Origin: DATLXU01 sp035575515 | GTDB lineage: Bacteria; Acidobacteriota; Blastocatellia; UBA7656 | Length of the DNA: 64,000 bases | Reading direction: 5' to 3' | Assembly: GCA_035575515.1 (NCBI GenBank) | Contig: DATLXU010000055.1 | Span: 1 to 64,000 of the forward strand | Shown here: positions 31,886-40,996 of the stretch, one piece after another | Layout of the letters: the number at the start of each line of letters is the position of its first letter | How positions within the stretch are numbered: the stretch's first letter is position 1 | The notes under the pieces: model-generated | Told to the model about the DNA's origin: nothing | Databases searched by the model: none | The model's input: the letters and a program-made list of their open reading frames with translations, nothing else | Translations under genes and position numbers: made by a program

Positions 31886-34072
31886 ATGGGAACTGCATTC
31901 AAGAAGTTAGATCAGCATCATAGTCATCGCGCAATAGCCGTCTTGCCTCTCACGGTCATCCTCATGCTTGTTCTAACCGCGACCGCGAAAGCAGAAGACG
32001 GTTACCGCCTGTGGCTGCGCTACGATGCGCTGCCGAAACAGATTGCAGAGGCTTATGCGTCTCGCGTCACTTCGATTGTCGTAATAGGCAAATCGGCAAC
32101 GTTTGATGCTATTCGCGCGGAGATTGCTAACGGCTGCGCAGGGCTGCTCGGCAAAACCGTTCCGCTCGCAAACGATGTTGATCGTGATGGCGCTCTGGTT
32201 ATTGGAACGCCTGCGAGTTCGCGGCTCATTGCCAACCTCAAGTGGGAGAGGCAACTGAGCGAGCTTGGCCCGGAAGGGTTCCGCATTCGCTCAGCTAAAG
32301 TCGGCAATTATTTTGCGACCGTCATCGCTTCAAGCGGCGAGGCGGGCGCGCTCTACGGCGCTTTTTACTTCTTGCGCTTGATGCAAACTATTCAACCGCT
32401 CGATAACTTGAACGTGAATCAAAAGCCAAGGTTGCTCCTGCGCGTACTCAATCACTGGGACAATCTCGATGGCACAATCGAGCGCGGTTATGCGGGCCGC
32501 TCGCTGTGGGATTGGAACGCCCTGCCGGAAAAGGTTGACCCGCGCCTGCGCGATTACGCTCGCGCCAATGCATCTGTCGGAATCAATGGCGCAGTGCTGA
32601 ATAATGTCAACGCAAGCGCAGAGAGCTTGAGCGCAAAGTACCTGCGCAAAGCTGCGGCCATTGCCGACGTCTTCCGACCTTACGGCATACGCGTTTATCT
32701 TTCGGCGCGCTTCTCTGCGCCAATCGAGCTTGGCGGATTAAAGACTGCCGACCCTTTAGACCAACGAGTTAGAGATTGGTGGAAAAATAAGGCCGACGAG
32801 ATTTACAGGCTCATTCCCGACTTCGGCGGTTTTTTAGTCAAAGCCAACAGCGAGGGCCAGCCCGGCCCGCGCACTTACAGCCGCAGCCACGCCGACGGCG
32901 CGAACATGCTCGCCGCAGCTCTCGCGCCTCACAACGGGGTAGTGATGTGGCGGGCCTTCGTCTATGATGCGAAGCCCGGCTATGACCGCGCCGCTGCGGC
33001 TTATGATAATCTTCAACCGTTCGACGGGCAGTTCGCGCCGAACGTTTTGCTGCAGGTCAAAAACGGCCCCGTTGATTTTCAACCGCGCGAGCCTTTTCAT
33101 CCGCTGTTCGGCGCGATGCCGGAGACGCAGCTCATGCCAGAACTCCAAATCACCCAAGAGTATCTCGGCTTTTCAAACCATCTCGTATTCCTGGCGACGA
33201 TGTGGCATGAATTTTTGGAATCGGACACATACGCCAAAGGCGCTGGCTCGACTGTCATCAGGGTTGTTGATGGCTCTCTTTACGGTCAACGATTGACAGG
33301 CATGGCGGGAGTTGCAAACACCGGCTCTGATAGAAACTGGACGGGCCATCATTTCGCGCAAGCCAACTGGTACGCGTTCGGTCGCCTGGCGTGGAATCCC
33401 GATCTTGATCCTGGCGCCATTGCCGAAGAGTGGATAAAGATGACCCTCACGCAGGACACGAAGGCCATAGATTCAATCGCGCGCATAATGCTTGAGTCGC
33501 ACGAAGCGGCGGTTGATTATATGATGCCGCTTGGACTTCATCACATCATGGCGGCAGATCATCACTACGGTCCCGCGCCGTGGTGGGACAAGTTCGAGCG
33601 CGCCGATTGGAACCCTGTCTATTACCATCGCGCAGATGCGCGCGGACTTGGATTTGATCGCACCGCAACGGGCAGCAACGCAGTGAGCCAGTACCACAAG
33701 CCTGTTCGTGATAGCTTTGCTGATTTGAAAACTTGCCCGGAAAAGTTTCTGCTCTGGTTTCATCATGTCTCGTGGGATTACGCCATGCGCTCAGGCCGGA
33801 CGCTCTGGGATGAGTTGGCGCTGCATTATCAACGCGGAGTAGATTGGGTTCGAGCCGCTCGCAAAGAATGGGATTCGCTTGCAGGCGCGATTGATTCGCA
33901 GCGTCACTCGGACGTAGCAAAGAAGCTGGCCGTACAGGAGCGTGATGCGGCGTGGTGGAGGGATGCTGTGCTGCTCTATTTTCAAACCTTCTCAAAGCGC
34001 TCGCTTCCGCCATCGGTTGAAGGGCCGCAGAGGTCGCTGGAAGAATACAAAACAACAAGTCTTCACTGGTGA
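31886..34072 (+). CDS. Alpha-glucuronidase, GH67
   Basis: The 728-residue protein removes (4-O-methyl)glucuronic acid from the ends of xylo-oligosaccharides. It has a signal-like N-terminus (AIAVLPLTVILMLVLTATAKA), a GH67 N-terminal domain and a TIM barrel. The barrel has LLLRVLNHWDNLDGTIERGYAG and the acid Glu (about 323) in LVKANSEGQPGP. The paired bases Asp about 397 (GPVDFQPREP) and Glu about 425 (QITQEYLG) are 28 residues apart, as in characterised enzymes. A TTG directly precedes the chosen ATG. It ends four bases before xylB. Confidence 0.95.
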   Translation: MGTAFKKLDQHHSHRAIAVLPLTVILMLVLTATAKAEDGYRLWLRYDALPKQIAEAYASRVTSIVVIGKSATFDAIRAEIANGCAGLLGKTVPLANDVDRDGALVIGTPASSRLIANLKWERQLSELGPEGFRIRSAKVGNYFATVIASSGEAGALYGAFYFLRLMQTIQPLDNLNVNQKPRLLLRVLNHWDNLDGTIERGYAGRSLWDWNALPEKVDPRLRDYARANASVGINGAVLNNVNASAESLSAKYLRKAAAIADVFRPYGIRVYLSARFSAPIELGGLKTADPLDQRVRDWWKNKADEIYRLIPDFGGFLVKANSEGQPGPRTYSRSHADGANMLAAALAPHNGVVMWRAFVYDAKPGYDRAAAAYDNLQPFDGQFAPNVLLQVKNGPVDFQPREPFHPLFGAMPETQLMPELQITQEYLGFSNHLVFLATMWHEFLESDTYAKGAGSTVIRVVDGSLYGQRLTGMAGVANTGSDRNWTGHHFAQANWYAFGRLAWNPDLDPGAIAEEWIKMTLTQDTKAIDSIARIMLESHEAAVDYMMPLGLHHIMAADHHYGPAPWWDKFERADWNPVYYHRADARGLGFDRTATGSNAVSQYHKPVRDSFADLKTCPEKFLLWFHHVSWDYAMRSGRTLWDELALHYQRGVDWVRAARKEWDSLAGAIDSQRHSDVAKKLAVQERDAAWWRDAVLLYFQTFSKRSLPPSVEGPQRSLEEYKTTSLHW

Positions 34073-34076
34073 GAGT

Positions 34077-35576
34077 ATGAAATTGTTTCTAGGCATAGAC
34101 GTTTCGACAACGGGGGCGAAGGCCCTGCTCATAAACAACCGAGGGGAGGTTGTTAGCAGCGCGACAACGCCGCTCACCTTATCCACGCCGCGACCTCTGT
34201 GGTCGGAGCAAGACCCGAAAGATTGGTGGGAGGGCATAACCAGAAGCATTCGCGCGGCGCTCGCTCAGGCAGATGCAACGGGCGCAGATGTTCGAGCCAT
34301 CGGACTTACGGGGCAGATGCACGGGCTTGTGCTGCTCGACGAGCGAGGAGAAATCCTGCGGCCCGCTATTTTGTGGAACGATCAACGCTGCGGCGAAGAG
34401 TGCGATGAGATTCGCGCGCGACTCGGAAAACAGCGGCTCGTGCGCATCACAGGCAACGACGCGCTGACAGGATTCACCGCTCCGAAAATTTTGTGGGTGC
34501 AGAAGCGCGAGCCTGAGGTTTTCGCGCGCGCGCGTCACATCCTGCTGCCGAAGGATTTCATTCGCTACAAGCTGACCGGCCAGATGGCTATGGACAAAGC
34601 CGACGGGTCGGGCACGATGCTTTTCGATTTGAAATCGCGCGACTGGTCAACTGAAGTATTAGAAGTCCTCAACATTCCGCGCGGGTGGCTGCCACAAACG
34701 TTTGAAGGGCATGAAGTCACGGGCCGCATAAGCGCAGAAGCCGCATCAGCAACCGGACTCGTCGCAGGCACGCCTGTCGTGGCTGGCGGCGGCGATCAGG
34801 CGGCTGGCGCTGTCGGCGTGGGCGCGGTCGAGCCGGGAATAGTCTCGCTTGTGATGGGAACTTCGGGCGTAGTATTCGCCACAACCGACGCGCCACTCAT
34901 CGAACCCGAAGGGAGATTGCACGCGTTCTGTCATGCCGCGCCCTCGCGCTGGCATCTGATGGGCGTGATGCTCAGCGCAGCAGGCAGCCTGCAATGGCAT
35001 CGCGATGCTCTTGCTCCGCAGACGAGCTTTGATGAACTTGTAGAGGAAGCCTCTCAAGTCCCGGCTGGCAGTGAAGGATTAATCTTCCTGCCGTACCTCT
35101 CAGGCGAGCGAACGCCTTATCCCGATCCGCTTGCGCGCGGCGCGTGGGTAGGGCTTACGCTGCGACACAAACGAGGTCATCTGACGCGCGCTGTGCTCGA
35201 AGGCGTGGCGTTCGGATTAAAAGACAGCTTCGCTTTAATCAAGAACGCAGGGCTTACAAGCATTGAGCAAGTGCGCGTATCGGGCGGAGGCGCAAAGAGC
35301 CAACTGTGGAGACAGATACTCGCTGATGTTTTAGGCGTAGAACTGGTCACAGTCAACACAACAGAAGGCGCGGCATACGGTGCGGCGTTGCTCGCTGGCG
35401 TTGGTGAAGGAACATGGCCGGGCGTCGAGGCTGCGTGCGCCGCAAGCATCCGCGTCACAGGGCGCGTCGGTCCGAACGAAAAACAGAGCCGCATTTACGA
35501 AATGTTCTATGAGCGGTACCGCGCTCTTTATACTGCCCTGCGACCGACTTTCAACGCTTTGTCTGCGTTGGCCTGA
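34077..35576 (+). CDS. xylB: Xylulokinase
   Basis: The 499-residue FGGY kinase phosphorylates D-xylulose. Motifs seen: FLGIDVSTTGAKALL (phosphate 1), IGLTGQMHGLVLLD, ILWNDQRC, and AGGGDQAAGAVGVG, holding the catalytic Asp. The C-terminal FGGY-like region has SGGGAKSQLWRQILADVLG. An upstream in-frame extension overlaps the glucuronidase gene and is not needed; the ATG at 34077 starts the conserved fold. It is the last gene of the symporter run and completes the pathway begun by XylA. Confidence 0.95.
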   Translation: MKLFLGIDVSTTGAKALLINNRGEVVSSATTPLTLSTPRPLWSEQDPKDWWEGITRSIRAALAQADATGADVRAIGLTGQMHGLVLLDERGEILRPAILWNDQRCGEECDEIRARLGKQRLVRITGNDALTGFTAPKILWVQKREPEVFARARHILLPKDFIRYKLTGQMAMDKADGSGTMLFDLKSRDWSTEVLEVLNIPRGWLPQTFEGHEVTGRISAEAASATGLVAGTPVVAGGGDQAAGAVGVGAVEPGIVSLVMGTSGVVFATTDAPLIEPEGRLHAFCHAAPSRWHLMGVMLSAAGSLQWHRDALAPQTSFDELVEEASQVPAGSEGLIFLPYLSGERTPYPDPLARGAWVGLTLRHKRGHLTRAVLEGVAFGLKDSFALIKNAGLTSIEQVRVSGGGAKSQLWRQILADVLGVELVTVNTTEGAAYGAALLAGVGEGTWPGVEAACAASIRVTGRVGPNEKQSRIYEMFYERYRALYTALRPTFNALSALA

Positions 35577-35604
35577 GTCGAGCGCCTGACTGTTCGCTAC
35601 TCAG
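35573..35604. terminator. Hairpin between convergent xylB and galM
   Basis: CTGAGT/ACTCAG and AGCG/CGCT pair over ten bases with a two-base bulge and a ten-base loop. It overlaps the xylB stop and the galM end, so it may stop both transcripts. No T-run follows. Confidence 0.45.
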
Positions 35605-36682
35605 TAGAGAATTTGTGAATCGTTGTCGTGTGATACCAATCCCCTCGCCTTAAAACTGTTGACGGGAAATTCGGCTTGTTCGGCGAATCGGGGAAGTGCT
35701 GCGTCTCGAGACAGAAGCCATAATAGCGATTGTAAATCTTGCCGCCTTTGCCTGTGATGCTGCCATCAAGGAGGTTCCCCGAATAAAACTGAATGCCGGG
35801 TTCAGTCGTTAAGACTTCCATCACGCGGCCCGTTGTCGGCTCGAATACTTTTGCAGCATGCCGCAGCGTTCCTTCTTCCCCGTTGAGCGCGAAGTTGTGA
35901 TCGTAACCTCTGCCGAGTCTCAGTTGGTCATCGTTCTGGTTGATGCGCGCGCCGATTGCTGTCATCCGCGTAAAATCGAAAGGCGTGCCCGCGACATCGC
36001 GCAACTCTCCAGTTGGGATCATACAGGCGTCAACCGGAGTGAAGCGGTCTGCGTTTATCATCAATTCATGTTTCAGCACGTCTCCGTTGCCTTGACCTGC
36101 CAGGTTGAAATAGGAATGGTGCGAGAGATTGACTACAGTGTCTTTATCCGTCGTCGCGGAGTAATCAATCCTCAGTTCGTCGTCACCGGTGAGCGTGTAA
36201 ACGACTTTGACCGACAGGTTGCCCGGATAGCCTTCTTCGCCATCCGGGCTGAGGTATGTTAGCTCAAGCGCTGGACCGTCTTTGGTTTCAAAAAGCTTCG
36301 CTTCCCACACGACTTTATCAAAGCCTCTGAATCCGCCGTGCAGATGAGTCCCGCCCTCGTTGGCGGTCAGATTGTACCGAACATTGTTCAGCATAAAACT
36401 CGCGTTGCTGATACGATTGCTGTAACGGCCTATGATCGCGCCGAAGTAAGCCTGCGACTTCAAGTAATCGCCGAGCGAATCGAACCCAAGCACAACGTCA
36501 CCCAGTCGGCCCTCGCGGTCTGGCACTCTGAGCGAAACGACAATGCCGCCGTAGTTAGTGATCTTAGCTTCGAGTCCGTTCCGATTGGTCAGAGTGTAGA
36601 GGTCAACGCTCTGATCGTCTTCTGTCTTTGCGAAGTCTTCTTTTCTGAACGTAGGTTTCACTCGCCTATCAAACACGCGCAA
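35597..36682 (-). CDS. galM: Aldose 1-epimerase (mutarotase)
   Basis: The 361-residue enzyme interconverts alpha and beta anomers of galactose and other aldoses. It has GRYSNRISNASF, GGTHLHGGFRGFDK, the catalytic His in VNLSHHSYFNLAG and the catalytic Glu in FCLETQHFPDSPN. There is no signal peptide, so it is cytoplasmic. The start is uncertain: the frame opens after a TGA with a TTG (36682) and GTG codons at 36676 and 36661, none with a strong ribosome site. It follows the CRTAC1 gene by 86 bases on the same strand and may be read with it. Confidence 0.93.
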   Translation of the reverse strand: MRVFDRRVKPTFRKEDFAKTEDDQSVDLYTLTNRNGLEAKITNYGGIVVSLRVPDREGRLGDVVLGFDSLGDYLKSQAYFGAIIGRYSNRISNASFMLNNVRYNLTANEGGTHLHGGFRGFDKVVWEAKLFETKDGPALELTYLSPDGEEGYPGNLSVKVVYTLTGDDELRIDYSATTDKDTVVNLSHHSYFNLAGQGNGDVLKHELMINADRFTPVDACMIPTGELRDVAGTPFDFTRMTAIGARINQNDDQLRLGRGYDHNFALNGEEGTLRHAAKVFEPTTGRVMEVLTTEPGIQFYSGNLLDGSITGKGGKIYNRYYGFCLETQHFPDSPNKPNFPSTVLRRGDWYHTTTIHKFSTE

Positions 36683-36768
36683 TGATGGGATGACTGCTCA
36701 GCAGCAGCCTTATGCTGGCGCTCGTTTTAATCAGCGGGAATGGCTGTGGAACAGGCGATCCTTGCAGA

Positions 36769-38472
36769 TTAGCTTCCTCCGCCCTCGACCACTTTGATGT
36801 ACTTATTGAGCGGCAGATTCGTGAGCCTGTCGACGCGCCCGCTCGGCCATTTGATCTCGACACTGTCAATCTTCGTGGCCTTGCCGACCCCCAAAATCTC
36901 GCGCGGATCGTGCGAGGCGAGATAGCTGCCGCCGCTCGTTTTGAGTCTGGTGCGTTTGACGCCTCCGGCCTGCCATGTAATGATCGCGCCGACCGCGCCC
37001 GGATTGCTCCGCGTAGCGACGAGTTGAAGACCGAGCCAGTTGTTGCGATTGCCGCCTTCGTTGCGAAGCAGTATGGGCGCTTCGCCGTTGTTGATGATTA
37101 GAACATCGAGGTCGCCATCGTTATCATAATCGCCCACCGAAAGGCCGCGCGCGGGAAAGTCTTTGGTGAAGACCGCGCCCGATTGCGCGCTCACGTTCTT
37201 GTACCTGCCGCCCGCGTTTTCAAACATCAGCAGAGGCTCTTTGTATTTCACCTTGAGCGATTGGACTTCAACCATGTCGTCCGGGTGTCCGTTGGCAAGA
37301 ATAAGGTCCGGGTCGCCGTCGTTGTCGTAATCGAAGAATTTCAAGCCCCAGCCGCTCAGCAACCGTGTCGCCTGCCCAATCTCTCCCGGCTTATCAATGA
37401 AAGTCATGTCCTTTTGATTCTGATAGAGGCTGAACAGTTCCTGATCTATGTTCGCCACAAACAAATCTTGCCAGCCGTCGCCGTCATAGTCAGCCGCGTC
37501 CACGCCCATGCCGGAGCGCGGCGCGCCCGAATCGCTGTAGGCCACGCCCGCAAGCAGCCCCACCTCTTCAAATTTGCCCTTGCCTTTGTTCACGAAGAGA
37601 AAGTTGGCAACCGTATCATTTGCTACAAACAAGTCCATCAGCCCATCATTATTGATGTCGGTCGCGACAGCCCCGAACGATTTGCCGAGCGCGGCGGCGA
37701 TGCCCGAATCTTTGCTGACATCCGTAAACGTCCCGTTGCCGTTATTGTGGAACAGGTAGCTTGGTCGAGGCTTGAAGACGCGCGGCACGCAGTAGTAGCG
37801 GCGGCCCAGCCGGTTGTCGCCGCAGAAGATCGTGCCCGTGCCGCTGTACTGCACGAAGCTCGACACGAATAGATCGAGTTTGCCGTCATTGTCATAATCG
37901 AACCACGTCGCGCACGTCGACCAGTTGGGCGCAGCGACTCCAGCCTTCTCTGTCACATCTGTAAATGTTCCGTTGCCGTTATTGTGAAACAGAACGTTGT
38001 GACCGTAATTGGTGACGTATAAATCCTGCCAGCCGTCGCCGTCGTAATCCGCCGCCGCCGCGCCCATTCCGAAGTGGCCCATCTGACCGCACGCGACTCC
38101 GGCTTTCTCCGTTACGTCTGTGAAGGTGCCATCGTGGTTGTTTCGATAAAGCGCGTTTCTTATGGGCGTTTTCGGCGAGTAGAAATCCGATGGGCCGCTA
38201 TTGACCAGATAAATGTCCATCCACCCGTCGTTGTCGTAATCAAAGAAGAGTCCGCCGCCGCCGCAGGTTTCGGGCAGGTGACGAGCTTCGGAGCGCCCGT
38301 TGTCATGCACCCAGGTGATTTTGCTCTGAGCGGGCGGCACTTCTACGAATACTATCGGCGCATTTTCGGACGACGCTGGCGCATTCGCCTTCGTCGTTTC
38401 CTGCCCGCGCAACTGAACCGGACTTGTCGCCAAGACGACCGTTAAAAATATGATCAAACAAAGGTATCGCAT
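36769..38472 (-). CDS. CRTAC1-family protein, FG-GAP repeats and ASPIC/UnbV domain
   Basis: The 567-residue secreted protein has a signal peptide. It carries a series of calcium-binding FG-GAP/VCBS-type repeats with the D-x-D-x-D-G pattern (AADYDGDGWQDLYVTN, WFDYDNDGKLDLFVSS, TDINNDGLMDLFVAND and others). The last 75 or so residues form an ASPIC/UnbV domain (GAIITWQAGGVKRTRLKTSGG, IKWPSGRVDRL). These proteins are abundant in Acidobacteriota and Planctomycetota surfaces, with no proven function. It is preceded by a heptaheme cytochrome and two TPR proteins in the same direction. Confidence 0.92.
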   Translation of the reverse strand: MRYLCLIIFLTVVLATSPVQLRGQETTKANAPASSENAPIVFVEVPPAQSKITWVHDNGRSEARHLPETCGGGGLFFDYDNDGWMDIYLVNSGPSDFYSPKTPIRNALYRNNHDGTFTDVTEKAGVACGQMGHFGMGAAAADYDGDGWQDLYVTNYGHNVLFHNNGNGTFTDVTEKAGVAAPNWSTCATWFDYDNDGKLDLFVSSFVQYSGTGTIFCGDNRLGRRYYCVPRVFKPRPSYLFHNNGNGTFTDVSKDSGIAAALGKSFGAVATDINNDGLMDLFVANDTVANFLFVNKGKGKFEEVGLLAGVAYSDSGAPRSGMGVDAADYDGDGWQDLFVANIDQELFSLYQNQKDMTFIDKPGEIGQATRLLSGWGLKFFDYDNDGDPDLILANGHPDDMVEVQSLKVKYKEPLLMFENAGGRYKNVSAQSGAVFTKDFPARGLSVGDYDNDGDLDVLIINNGEAPILLRNEGGNRNNWLGLQLVATRSNPGAVGAIITWQAGGVKRTRLKTSGGSYLASHDPREILGVGKATKIDSVEIKWPSGRVDRLTNLPLNKYIKVVEGGGS

Positions 38473-38514
38473 GCTGTGTGGGTCTCCAATAGCAATACGG
38501 TTGAAGCGAAAAAT

Positions 38515-39672
38515 TCAATTAGGATATGCCTCCCCGACTTTGACCACTCGAATGTAATGATCGGTGAATTTGAAGTGCGCCGCGGGAGGCCCTATTTTCG
38601 GCATGTGACATGAAACGCAGTCCTTCGTGCCTACGCGGCAGCCTGCCACCATAGTTTGACTTTCCTGCTTCGTCTCTGGCTCTGCCGCCTTTTCTTTCGA
38701 CGTGTGACAGGCAAGACACTTCTTGTCGTAATAGTCAGCCGACTGCCTCAACGGCTCGTGAGCATCATGGCAGGCCGTGCAGCTTATCCTCCGATCATCG
38801 GAGTAACACTTGCTGTGAAAGATGCGGTAAGGCTGAAACCGGACGTTGTTAATCTCCATGCTTCTAAGCAGGCTGAATTCATCGTTGCCCCGATGGCACG
38901 AGGCGCAAAAATCTTGCGTCAACTCGTCGCCGCTCAGTCGTCCGGGATTGAAAATCAGTCCGGCGCTAGGCTCTCCCGCTTCGCTCGCAGCCACGTGCTT
39001 TGCGCCGGGACCGTGACAGGCTTCGCACCGTATGCCGAGCGTCACCTTTTGCAGATTGATCTTGCCGCCTTCGACGCCGCCAGTCGCATGGCAACTGAAG
39101 CAATTCAACACCTCATTATCCGAGAGCCGCCTGCCAATTGCCTGTTTCAGCGATGGCGGGACTGATCGCGGCGCGCCAATTGTGAAGTCCAGTCCTTGAA
39201 CCTCTTTATAGAAGCTCACGAGACTTTCGTAAAAACTGCCCTCGTATTGGAGGACGTAGGTTTGCCCGGCCTTCCCTTGCCCGAAAGCGTAAAGTATCGG
39301 CAGCGATATTGTTTCCTTGCCGTCGCTGATCGTGTAAAAGCTCTGCCCGTCGCGGCGTTTGATCTCATAAGTATAAGGTCCGGTCCGAAAAGTCATCGTT
39401 GGATTTTGCGTCAGCACCTTCGAGTCAGCTACTGACTCCATCGCCATTGCCATGCCGGTTTGAGAATGAGAGGCAACCTTGTTCTTATGGCAGTTGGCGC
39501 AAACCTGATCTCCGACAAAGGTTGTGCCCGCCTGAACCCTTCGCGGATGCCATCGCGCGGCGCGATTCGCTTGAGGGAATATGGCTGATGTCGCCCATGT
39601 GCCGCCCGCCAGTATCAGCAGGTAGAGCATCGCCGCCGTGCAACTCAGAGCTTTTTTGACACCGCTATTCAT
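38515..39672 (-). CDS. Heptaheme c-type cytochrome
   Basis: The 385-residue secreted protein has an N-terminal hydrophobic segment (AAMLYLLILAGGTWATSA) and seven CxxCH motifs: CANCH, CFSCH, CEACH, CASCH, CTACH, CLACH and CVSCH. Their spacing resembles the cytochrome c554/multiheme type. The first haem follows FVGDQVCANCHKNKVASHSQTGMAMAM, and the last lies near the end with KDCVSCHMPK. The ATG at 39672 is used; a TTG four codons upstream is possible. It lies 42 bases upstream of the CRTAC1 gene and 76 bases after a TPR gene. It probably acts in periplasmic or outer-surface electron transfer; the acceptor is unknown. Confidence 0.9.
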   Translation of the reverse strand: MNSGVKKALSCTAAMLYLLILAGGTWATSAIFPQANRAARWHPRRVQAGTTFVGDQVCANCHKNKVASHSQTGMAMAMESVADSKVLTQNPTMTFRTGPYTYEIKRRDGQSFYTISDGKETISLPILYAFGQGKAGQTYVLQYEGSFYESLVSFYKEVQGLDFTIGAPRSVPPSLKQAIGRRLSDNEVLNCFSCHATGGVEGGKINLQKVTLGIRCEACHGPGAKHVAASEAGEPSAGLIFNPGRLSGDELTQDFCASCHRGNDEFSLLRSMEINNVRFQPYRIFHSKCYSDDRRISCTACHDAHEPLRQSADYYDKKCLACHTSKEKAAEPETKQESQTMVAGCRVGTKDCVSCHMPKIGPPAAHFKFTDHYIRVVKVGEAYPN

Positions 39673-39748
39673 TTCATTATCCAAGATGATGAGCCTTTCA
39701 GCAGGCTAATTTTCTATTCATTATCGAATGCGATTGCGCGCTCGACCG

Positions 39749-40990
39749 TCATGGCTTTGGCTTGTTCTGATTCTCTTCCCCGCCTCTGAGAGCTTCGCCG
39801 CGCTGCTTCTCATACTGCTCTTGCAGTTGCTTGAAGATTTCGCGCTCGCGCGCCGCGTCCTCTTTCCTTCCGGCGCGCGTGTATGCGCGCGCCAGCGCAA
39901 AGTGCATCTCAGGGCTTGTCGGCGCGAGCTTCACACCCTCTTCAAGCTCTTTAACTGCCCGCTCGACCTGTCCCAGTTCTAAAAGGACGCGGCCCAACAC
40001 GTTGCGCGCAGCGAACATCTTCGGCGCAAGCTGCACGGCTTTTTCAGCCAGCGGCAGCGCGGCGTCGTATTCGTCGCGCTTGAGGTGCTCGAAAGCCATC
40101 TGCACCATTGCCGGATAATGCGAAGGCGAAATCTCAAGCTCGCGGCGAAACTCTTTCATTGCAGCATCGGCGTCCTGATTGAGCAGGTAAACGCCGAACG
40201 CGTAATGAACGTTCGGCTCATTCGAGTAGCGCGCCAGCAGCGTATCGAATGCTGCGCGCGCATCATCCATACGGCGCGCAGCCATGTTGAACCCGGCGCG
40301 GCCTGCTATGAGCACCTGTTCGCGTCTGTCGGACGGAATCTCTTTCGGCAAAAACGGCATCCGCAGCATTGTCAGCCCGAACGCTTCGATAATCTTCGGG
40401 CTTTCGTTGCCGACTCTCATGAACTCGCTCAGAATGTCGTATGCAACCTCAAACTGCCCGAAGCGGATGTAAAGCAGCGCCGTGTGATAACGGACTACGG
40501 ACTCGATCTCTTTGTTGTCGCCCAGTCCGAGCGCGCGCCCGCGAACGAGCGAGACGACCGACCGCTCGTACTCGCCCGTTTGAAACTCACACAATCCGAG
40601 CATCCCCCACGCCTGCCCCCTGTTCGGTTCAAGCGCCACGAGGTTGCGAAAAGCATCGCGGGCCTGCGTGTACAGGTCCTTCTCGTAAAATATCGCCCCA
40701 ACGTACCACCAGCCTTCCGGCCACTTCGGGCGAATTCGCAAAGCCTTTGCATAATGCTCAATCGCTTCGTCCAATCGCGATGCAAGCCGCGCTTCATCGC
40801 CGAGCTTTACCGCTTTGTCGAACTCGGCATTCGCTAGCGCCGACGTTTGCGCTTTCGAAGGCGATTGGGACTTTGCTCGCTTCGCTTTCTGGCTGTTCGG
40901 TGATTGGGCGCGAGCATCTGCTGCGGCAGCGAGCAAAACGGCTGCTATCGCGAGAGACAAAAACCGCGCTTTGATGCTTGAGGCAGCCAC
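39749..40990 (-). CDS. Secreted TPR-repeat protein
   Basis: The 413-residue protein has a signal peptide (FLSLAIAAVLLAAAADARA) and at least eight tetratricopeptide repeats (for example AIEHYAKALRIRPKWPEGWWYVGAIF starting near residue 75). It ends in a charged tail. It starts with GTG six bases after the previous TPR gene, pointing to translational coupling. TPR arrays bind proteins; in this run the likely partners are the neighbouring cytochrome and CRTAC1 protein, which is inference. Confidence 0.88.
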   Translation of the reverse strand: MAASSIKARFLSLAIAAVLLAAAADARAQSPNSQKAKRAKSQSPSKAQTSALANAEFDKAVKLGDEARLASRLDEAIEHYAKALRIRPKWPEGWWYVGAIFYEKDLYTQARDAFRNLVALEPNRGQAWGMLGLCEFQTGEYERSVVSLVRGRALGLGDNKEIESVVRYHTALLYIRFGQFEVAYDILSEFMRVGNESPKIIEAFGLTMLRMPFLPKEIPSDRREQVLIAGRAGFNMAARRMDDARAAFDTLLARYSNEPNVHYAFGVYLLNQDADAAMKEFRRELEISPSHYPAMVQMAFEHLKRDEYDAALPLAEKAVQLAPKMFAARNVLGRVLLELGQVERAVKELEEGVKLAPTSPEMHFALARAYTRAGRKEDAAREREIFKQLQEQYEKQRGEALRGGEENQNKPKP

Positions 40991-40996
40991 AGAAAA